DNA of 7,919 nt from an uncultured Flavobacteriales bacterium (lineage in GTDB: Bacteria; Bacteroidota; Bacteroidia; Flavobacteriales_D; Sanyastnellaceae), in NCBI GenBank assembly GCA_913057815.1, contig CAJXOV010000089.1, forward strand, positions 1 to 7,919, in the 5' to 3' direction. The translations under genes and the position numbers were made by a program. The notes beneath the pieces are model-generated. The model did not search any database, had not been told where the DNA came from, and saw only the letters and a program-made list of their open reading frames with translations. Positions 1-5,373 of the stretch are shown here, one piece after another (position 1 is the stretch's first letter; every line of letters begins with the position of its first letter).

Positions 1-48
1 TCTACACCTCTCTATTCGTCGGCAGCGTCAGATGTGTATAAGAGACAG
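1..48 (+). other. Untrimmed Illumina Nextera i5/Read 1 adapter
   Basis: This is synthetic library sequence, not genome. Bases 1-7 (TCTACAC) match the end of the P5 primer. Bases 8-15 (CTCTCTAT) match the Nextera i5 index known as S502. Bases 16-29 are the Read 1 overhang TCGTCGGCAGCGTC, and bases 30-48 are the 19-base Tn5 mosaic end AGATGTGTATAAGAGACAG. The order and spacing are exactly those of a Nextera i5 construct. Genomic sequence starts at base 49. Confidence 0.98.
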
Positions 49-131
49 TTAGTGATATTTGTAGGTGCTTATCTGACTTTATAAACAGAGAGCGTTAAAA
101 ACCAATCTAATCATCATAAATTCAACCAGAT
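49..131 (+). other. Leader of the RidA gene; possible tail of an upstream gene
   Basis: This is the 83-base stretch between adapter and first gene. Read in the frame beginning at base 49 it gives LVIFVGAYLTL followed by TAA at 82-84. That hydrophobic run could be the C-terminus of a membrane protein cut by the fragment end, but eleven codons are too few to be sure, and another frame is also open to a TAA at about 96-98. The remaining bases are AT-rich. I see neither a Shine-Dalgarno sequence nor a clear Bacteroidota promoter (TTG...TAnnTTTG). Absence of a Shine-Dalgarno is normal for this phylum. Confidence 0.25.
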
Positions 132-554
132 ATGTCAATAATAAATAGTGATTCAGCACCTAAAGCTGTTGGAGCGTATCCACACGCTAGAAAAGTAGGG
201 AACTTATTATTTCTTTCTGGGGTGGGCCCTAGAACGGCTGGTTCTGATAGTAATGACTCAGGAGTCCCTGGATTAAAACTAGATCATAATGGAAATCAAC
301 TAGAGTTTAATTTTGAAGCTCAAGTACATGCCGTTTTTGATAATGTAAAGAAGGTTTTAGAATCATCTGGCAGCTCTTGGGATAAGTTAGTTGACGTTAC
401 TGTCTTTCTTGTAGACATGAAAAGAGATTTTCAAACTTTTAATAAAATATACGCTGAGTACTTTAAAGACAACCAACCCTGTAGAACCACTGTTGCTATA
501 GATTCTTTACCTACTCCTATAGCTATCGAGTTAAAATGCATAGCTACCGTATAG
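132..554 (+). CDS. RidA (YjgF/YER057c/UK114) family protein, possibly 2-aminomuconate deaminase type
   Basis: This is a complete 140-residue cytoplasmic protein ending in TAG, close to the usual 125-140 residues of the family. Family hallmarks are visible: GAYPHA at 14-19 with the Tyr near the active site, the FLSG strand at 27-30, the helix with NVKKVLESSG at 71-80, VDVTVFLVDM at 87-96, and the signature CRTTVAIDSLP at 117-127 followed by IAIELKCIA at 130-138. R118 and E133 correspond by position to the conserved Arg and Glu of E. coli RidA (R105, E120). RidA proteins form trimers and hydrolyse reactive enamines and imines. The longer segment after GVGPR (31-58) and the overall pattern resemble the 2-aminomuconate deaminase-like subgroup, which acts in the kynurenine/2-aminomuconate route of tryptophan breakdown in Bacteroidota. 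That assignment is from memory, and no pathway neighbour is present to support it. The ATG at 132 is the first in frame and fits the family N-terminus. No signal peptide is seen. Confidence 0.92.
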   Translation: MSIINSDSAPKAVGAYPHARKVGNLLFLSGVGPRTAGSDSNDSGVPGLKLDHNGNQLEFNFEAQVHAVFDNVKKVLESSGSSWDKLVDVTVFLVDMKRDFQTFNKIYAEYFKDNQPCRTTVAIDSLPTPIAIELKCIATV

Positions 555-733
555 GCTGATAATCAAGGTTCTGCTGTTGCCTTTTTGTGACTAAAAGAGG
601 ACACACCTAACAAAAACATCATTGTAAACCCAAACATATAGAAGGAAACTATTAATTTTAAGGCTGTTACAGAAAGTGTGCAACCCTTTGATAAAAGAAA
701 GGTATTTGTACTGAACGATTAAACACCTTAATA
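555..733. other. Intergenic gap between the RidA gene and the first large exported protein
   Basis: These 179 AT-rich bases contain no convincing gene. I found no strong hairpin with a T-run after the RidA gene, so no terminator is called. I also found no full match to the Bacteroidota promoter (TTG about 20 bases before TAnnTTTG); the CTTTG at 686-690 and TTTG at 705-708 are only half matches. On the minus strand, 637 down to 563 could encode a 24-residue hydrophobic peptide starting MFGFTMMFLLG, which is more likely chance than a gene. The change from a housekeeping-type gene to a long exported protein suggests the promoter for the latter lies here. Confidence 0.5.
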
Positions 734-3700
734 ATGAAATATCTATACGCCTTGGTCATTGGGACTCTATTTTTTGTGTCACAAGGAATATCTCAAGGAC
801 AAAACATTGTAGTGGACACATACTCGCATACTAATTCATCAGGTTCATCTGAGTTAGATGGTTTTACGAGTTATAGAATATATGCCCAACTAAACAATCA
901 AACCGATGAAGTTTTATCAGTATTAGGTTATGATGAAATGCCAATTTCGATAAGCACAACTACTTCATTTTATCAATCTCAAATAGGTGGTGTTGGAGGA
1001 AACTCTGTTTCCCCTGCTTTATATGGCTTTTTACCGGATTCGGAGTTTGACTCTTATGTTACTATAGGATATTCATCTTCGGGAAGTTTAGGAGTGCCTT
1101 ACAACGAGGATTCAACAGGGAGTGTTGATTTTTCAGGAGGTCAATTTGGTGTTGTGGAAGACAACTCTTTTCCATGGCAAGAAAATTTCGAAAACGGAGA
1201 AAACATAGCGGTTTCAAGTTTTGTTGGAGGTGGATGGTTTTCAGTCCCAGGAAGCGGGAACAATTCGGGTGTAGGAGTTAACAATTCTGTTCTTTTAGGG
1301 CAGTTTACTACCGATGGAGATTTTGATTTTTGTATTCCTTATCAAGTATTAAGTAACGGTGAGTCTACAATTTACCCTGGAAATTGTCTAAATGCGATTG
1401 GCTGTGGTGATGAATTAGCTTGTAATTATAATCCAGAAGCTGAGTTAATTGATAACTCTACCTGTGCATTTGAGGGTCAAATTTGTGCGCAATCAACAGA
1501 TGATTCAATTTCAAGCATATATGACGAAAATTGTGACTGTATTACTACTATTGACGAAGATGATTGCAATGAGGGACCTAACACGTTTTCATATTGCTAC
1601 GCAGATAATGAGAATCAAGAATGGGTTTTTACAGAAACTTTAGAAGGTAATGGAGTATCTGTGGAAGTATTCTTAGGAAGCATAGAAACCAATTTTGACG
1701 AGTTAAACATTTACGAGGGTGAAGATGGTGTTTTTAACTTTTTATCCTCTTTTGCCGGTGAGCTTTCTGGGAGTGTTTTTTCTACGGACCTTTCAGAACT
1801 TAAAATTGAACTAATTACAGATGGCTCTGTATCCTGCACCTCTGGTTCGCAAACCGAATTAGTGTTGGTATATTCCTGTTCTAATATTAGTACAGGACCA
1901 ATTTTAGGATGTACTGATCCTGCTGCGTGTAACTTTAGCCAAGATGCCACCATAGAGAATGGCAGCTGCTCATTTATAGGTGATTCTTGTACCAACCCTT
2001 TTTTACTTGATGGATTTTATAATGACTCGTGTAATTGTGAGTTATGGATAGTTGGCTGTGGTGATGAAGCGGCATGTAATTATAACTCTGAGGCCAATAC
2101 CGATGGAGAGTGTTCATATGTTGGTGACGAATGTGAAGAGGAAGGAGTTTTAAATGGTCTTTATGACGACTCATGTGGTTGTTTAGGAGATATACTGGGA
2201 TGTACAGATGTAGACTCAGGAAATTATAACGAATTAGCCACTGTAGATGATGGCTCGTGTGGTGGAGCTGAATCATGTCTTTTGGCTGAGGAGTTGATTA
2301 TAGATGGAGGACCTGTCACATCCTCAAATATTGGTGCTACTAATGATAATAATTCTGATGATATGCCTTGCTCAGGATTTGGACTAGGAAATGGTGATGT
2401 GTGGTTTTCTTTCATAGGAGACGGGTCCGTAGTAAACGTACAGACCTATGACTTTGATACAGTAATGGCTTATTATACGGAATGTGATGGAGAAGCTATA
2501 GATTGTGATGATGATAGTGGTGTAGGCTTAGGTTCTATGTTTTCTGGAATCTGTACAGTTCCTGGTCAAACATATTATTTTGAAGTAGAAGGCTGGAATG
2601 GAGGCCAAAATATATTTTCAATAGAGGTTACAAGCTCTACTCTAAGCGCTGAGTCAGCCGGATGTTCTGATCCTTTATCTTGTAATTATGATGAAACATG
2701 GGCTTGTTCAGATGAATATTGTGTTTATCCCGGAGCTTCGTGTAACGATAATATATGGTTAACTGTTAATGATGTCTTTGATGATAACTGTAATTGTGTA
2801 GGTGAATTTTCAGGATGCATAGACCCAACAGCTTGTAATTATAATGACACAGCTTCTACAGATGATGGTTCGTGTGTTTATCCTGGAGACTCTTGTGATG
2901 ATTTCGATGAGTTGACTAGTAATGATACATATTCTGATTCTTGTGATTGTTTAGGAGAAACTAGTGGCTGTACAGACGCTGATGCCAATAATTATGATCC
3001 AAATGCAATAAGTGATGATGGTTCTTGTTGTTTTGGTGAGTTTGTCTCTGTCGTTTTGTATGATTCATTTGGAGATGGAGGAGCCTCATTTACACTGGAA
3101 GACAGCTCAACCAATGAAGTAGGAGCAGGAATGTTAAATACAGGAGAAGTGTCAACTCCGTTTGTTATTTGTGCAGAGGACGGCTGTTTCATTTTCGCAC
3201 TAACTCCCGACAATTGGCCAAATGAAATATCTGCCGACCTGCTTATTAGTGGAGAGCTGGTTTATCAGCATTTAGAAGGGGATGGATTTGACCAATACCC
3301 AATTATAATAAACGTTGGAAATGATCCAGAATGCATAATTCTTGGATGTATGGACGAAACCGCATGTAACTACAACGGTTTAGTAACCGAAGATGATGGA
3401 TCTTGTGACTTTGAAATTTGTGTAGGTTGTTCAGAACCTGGAGCAGTTAACTATAGCGATATAGTTACACAAGATGACGGAAGCTGTTATTGGGGAATTT
3501 CAGGAGTCGTATTTGTTGACGATAATTACAATGGAGTTTTAGATCCATTCGAAGAAACCCTTCCATATCAAAATGTATTTATAGTAACTACAGGACAGCA
3601 AATTATTACTGACAATGACGGAACATTTATGTCTAGTCAATTGGAAGCTGGTGTATACGAACTTTATGTGGAGTACAGCGGATCATGGACCAATTACACT

Positions 3701-5266
3701 ACTCCTACAGAGTTGACATTAGAATTCCCAATTAACGGAGGAGTTCCTGTTTATTTCGGTGTAACAAATGAAAGTGTCCCTGCACCATCAGCTTGTGTAG
3801 ATTTTTATCAGTGGGGAGCAGGAGTGCCTTGTAATGACCAATTAGGATATAACATTTGTTATAGAAACATGAGTCCATATCCTATAAGTGGTGTTATAGA
3901 GGTAGTATTAGATGACTTGTTAGAATACAACTACTCAAACCCGCCAGCGGAATCTATAGATGGTCAGACTATTTCATGGTCATTCGAGAATTTGGCTAGT
4001 TGGGAGATGTTCTTTGATGACTTAGTAGTAAACACACCATCAGAACAGAACATAGGAGATTTTATGTCTAGCTCAGTGACTATTTACGTTGATTATGAAG
4101 GCGAATTAATTCCTATTACAGAACAGTTTATCGAGCAGGAAGTTACGTGCGCATATGATCCGAATGATATTACAGGAACTCCAGAAGGATATACTGATGA
4201 TCATTTAGTTTTAGCTGATTCTAGAATGGAATACCTAATTAGATTCCAAAACACAGGAAACGCATCTGCAGGTACAGTTATGGTGGTGGATACATTAGAT
4301 GTAGACATGGATTTTAGTACTTTCCAATTAGTAGCCAACAGTCATAATGTGATGACTACTATAGAAGAAAGCGGAAGAGTGGAGTTTTTGTTTGAAGATA
4401 TAAATCTTCCAGATAGTATTTCTGACGAGGTAGGAAGCCATGGAATGGTGTCTTTTAAAATTGACTTTATAGATAATGTTGATGTAGGTGAAGAAATAAA
4501 CAGTACTGCTCATATTTTCTTTGATAATAACCCTGCGGTGGTAACCAACACTACTTGGCACACAATTCACGAGTGTGGTGGTGAAGCAGTCTTTGAATTA
4601 TCCGACAATGCTATTTGTCAAGGAGAACAAATTACTATGATTAGTACGAATCCATTGGTAGAAAACTATCAATGGAATATCCAAAGTGCTTCGGCTAGCA
4701 CCACTTCCGAGTATAGTGTGGAATTCCCAGAAGAAGGTCAGTATATTATCCAATTAGTAGCTGAAAACCCTATTTGTGTTGAAAGTAGTATGCAAATGCT
4801 AACGGTATACAATGCGCCAACGGCTGAAGTAACTGAAGAAGGAGCTATGCTAGTAGCATCTGAAGGAGAAGCTTATCAGTGGTACTTAAATGATGAGGTT
4901 ATATATGGGGCATCTAGTCAGGAGTATCAAGCTTTGGAAGATGGTATTTACACCGTAGAAGTAACCAATGAAAGTGGATGTTCAGATATATCAGAAGCAT
5001 TAATGATAGTGAGCATCGAAGAGTACGAAGGTTCAGTATTTGAGATTTATCCGAATCCGATGAGTGAAGTTGCTTTTATAGAATTTAATGGTGCGGAGCA
5101 AAGAACAATCAGGTTATTTGATGCTGCAGGAAAAGAAGTGTTAGTATGGCAGAATATAACGGACCAAAGAATAGAAATCCAACGAGGAAGTCTATCTAAA
5201 GGGACTTACTTCATTCAAGTACAAGAAGGAGAAGTTATCTCTAATAAAGCACTAGTAATAAGATAA
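734..5266 (+). CDS. Giant exported Cys-rich multidomain protein with T9SS type A sorting signal
   Basis: This is a complete 1510-residue protein of unknown ligand, probably an adhesin or matrix-type surface protein (inference). Residues 1-20 are a Sec signal peptide with likely cleavage before Q21. Residues 24-200 form an N-terminal domain shared with the next gene (GVGVNNSV at 179-186). Nine Cys-rich half-repeats (GCxDxxACNYN...DDGSC) start at 223, 392, 441, 489, 643, 694, 745, 871 and 898. Between them lie three beta-sandwich-like domains: CUB-like at 277-382 (FDELNIYEGEDG), pre-peptidase-C-like at 514-636 (DVWFSF, FDTVMAYYTECDG, YYFEVEGW), and one at 766-868 containing LYDSFGDGGASF. Then come an SdrD-B/CarbopepD-like domain at 921-1012 (DDNYNGVLDPFE), a CVDFYQWG block at 1021-1138, a DUF7619-like domain at 1140-1283 (IRFQNTGN, LPDS, SHGM, YFDNNP-like end), PKD-like at 1285-1359 and Ig-like at 1361-1432. 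The T9SS type A signal at 1435-1510 has YPNP at 1439-1442, a GTYFIQV core and a basic last residue. T9SS substrates cross the outer membrane and are released or attached via A-LPS. Domain names are by eye; export is the firmest claim. Confidence 0.93.
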   Translation: MKYLYALVIGTLFFVSQGISQGQNIVVDTYSHTNSSGSSELDGFTSYRIYAQLNNQTDEVLSVLGYDEMPISISTTTSFYQSQIGGVGGNSVSPALYGFLPDSEFDSYVTIGYSSSGSLGVPYNEDSTGSVDFSGGQFGVVEDNSFPWQENFENGENIAVSSFVGGGWFSVPGSGNNSGVGVNNSVLLGQFTTDGDFDFCIPYQVLSNGESTIYPGNCLNAIGCGDELACNYNPEAELIDNSTCAFEGQICAQSTDDSISSIYDENCDCITTIDEDDCNEGPNTFSYCYADNENQEWVFTETLEGNGVSVEVFLGSIETNFDELNIYEGEDGVFNFLSSFAGELSGSVFSTDLSELKIELITDGSVSCTSGSQTELVLVYSCSNISTGPILGCTDPAACNFSQDATIENGSCSFIGDSCTNPFLLDGFYNDSCNCELWIVGCGDEAACNYNSEANTDGECSYVGDECEEEGVLNGLYDDSCGCLGDILGCTDVDSGNYNELATVDDGSCGGAESCLLAEELIIDGGPVTSSNIGATNDNNSDDMPCSGFGLGNGDVWFSFIGDGSVVNVQTYDFDTVMAYYTECDGEAIDCDDDSGVGLGSMFSGICTVPGQTYYFEVEGWNGGQNIFSIEVTSSTLSAESAGCSDPLSCNYDETWACSDEYCVYPGASCNDNIWLTVNDVFDDNCNCVGEFSGCIDPTACNYNDTASTDDGSCVYPGDSCDDFDELTSNDTYSDSCDCLGETSGCTDADANNYDPNAISDDGSCCFGEFVSVVLYDSFGDGGASFTLEDSSTNEVGAGMLNTGEVSTPFVICAEDGCFIFALTPDNWPNEISADLLISGELVYQHLEGDGFDQYPIIINVGNDPECIILGCMDETACNYNGLVTEDDGSCDFEICVGCSEPGAVNYSDIVTQDDGSCYWGISGVVFVDDNYNGVLDPFEETLPYQNVFIVTTGQQIITDNDGTFMSSQLEAGVYELYVEYSGSWTNYTTPTELTLEFPINGGVPVYFGVTNESVPAPSACVDFYQWGAGVPCNDQLGYNICYRNMSPYPISGVIEVVLDDLLEYNYSNPPAESIDGQTISWSFENLASWEMFFDDLVVNTPSEQNIGDFMSSSVTIYVDYEGELIPITEQFIEQEVTCAYDPNDITGTPEGYTDDHLVLADSRMEYLIRFQNTGNASAGTVMVVDTLDVDMDFSTFQLVANSHNVMTTIEESGRVEFLFEDINLPDSISDEVGSHGMVSFKIDFIDNVDVGEEINSTAHIFFDNNPAVVTNTTWHTIHECGGEAVFELSDNAICQGEQITMISTNPLVENYQWNIQSASASTTSEYSVEFPEEGQYIIQLVAENPICVESSMQMLTVYNAPTAEVTEEGAMLVASEGEAYQWYLNDEVIYGASSQEYQALEDGIYTVEVTNESGCSDISEALMIVSIEEYEGSVFEIYPNPMSEVAFIEFNGAEQRTIRLFDAAGKEVLVWQNITDQRIEIQRGSLSKGTYFIQVQEGEVISNKALVIR
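1400..1540 (+). repeat. Cys-rich repeat unit 1 of the first large protein
   Basis: Residues 223-269 form one full two-part unit. Half A is 223-244 (GCGDELACNYN ... STC) with Cys at 224, 230 and 244. Half B is 245-269 (FEGQIC ... CDC) with Cys at 251, 267 and 269. Six cysteines would allow three disulfides. The acidic Asn/Asp-rich half A resembles calcium-binding extracellular repeats in composition, but calcium binding is unproven. The unit separates the N-terminal domain from the CUB-like domain. Confidence 0.85.
1907..2260 (+). repeat. Cys-rich repeat units 2-4 of the first large protein
   Basis: Residues 392-509 hold three half A segments starting GCTDPAACNFS (392), GCGDEAACNYN (441) and GCTDVDSGNYN (489). 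The first two are followed by a half B (413-440 and 461-488, pattern GDxC ... YxDSCxC). The third has no half B, and its middle Cys is replaced (SGNYN). It ends in DDGSC at 505-509 and runs straight into the pre-peptidase-C-like domain. Confidence 0.85.
2660..3028 (+). repeat. Cys-rich repeat units 5-7 of the first large protein
   Basis: Residues 643-765 hold three half A segments starting GCSDPLSCNYD (643), GCIDPTACNYN (694) and GCTDADANNYD (745). The first two carry half B (664-693, 715-744: VYPGxSC ... CxC). Unit 5 is degenerate, with an extra Cys in place of part of the DDGSC tail (WACSDEYC). Unit 7 lacks both the middle Cys and half B, and leads directly into the LYDSFGDGG-containing domain. 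Confidence 0.85.
3344..3487 (+). repeat. Cys-rich repeat units 8-9 of the first large protein
   Basis: Residues 871-918 hold two half A segments back to back: GCMDETACNYN ... DDGSC (871-891) and GCSEPGAVNYS ... DDGSC (898-918). They are joined by a six-residue linker carrying one extra Cys (C896) instead of a half B. Unit 9 lacks the middle Cys and precedes the SdrD-B/CarbopepD-like domain. Confidence 0.85.
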
Positions 5267-5283
5267 ACAAGACTAGAGTTATT

Positions 5284-5314
5284 GGGGTGAGTATGTTTGC
5301 TCACCCCTAATTTT
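5284..5314 (+). terminator. Strong intrinsic terminator after the first large gene
   Basis: GGGGTGAGTA (5284-5293) pairs with TGCTCACCCC (5298-5307) in a 10-base stem containing one T-G wobble, closed by the four-base loop TGTT, and is followed by TAATTTT. It begins 18 bases after the TAA stop at 5264-5266. It is by far the most GC-rich spot in the intergenic region, as expected for a Rho-independent terminator acting on the plus strand. Confidence 0.88.
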
Positions 5315-5373
5315 AAACAGTTACTTACTGTGAGAATATCAATAAACTAATTATCAACATTAAATTAAACTAC
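5315..5373 (+). promoter_or_regulatory. AT-rich leader of the second large gene
   Basis: These 59 bases lie between the terminator and the second large gene, so the promoter for that gene should lie here or overlap the terminator. A small inverted repeat, ACAGT-TACTT-ACTGT (5317-5331), could be an operator or a weak hairpin; it is short enough to be chance. There is no Shine-Dalgarno and no recognisable TAnnTTTG box. The promoter assignment rests on position only. Confidence 0.3.

Noticed and set aside
681..710. Bacteroidota-type promoter near CCCTTTG or GTATTTG before the first large gene
   Set aside because: The TA of the TAnnTTTG box is absent at the right spacing in both cases, and no TTG box sits about 20 bases upstream.
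1449..1643. Plus-strand 64-residue frame inside the first large gene
   Set aside because: It overlaps the Cys-rich and CUB-like coding sequence in another frame and shows no protein-like features.
1711..2415. Minus-strand frames of 63-100 residues
   Set aside because: They are antisense shadows of the first large gene; composition mirrors its codons and no domain is seen.
2992..4570. Minus-strand frames of 73 and 80 residues
   Set aside because: They are antisense shadows of well-conserved exported domains in the first large gene.
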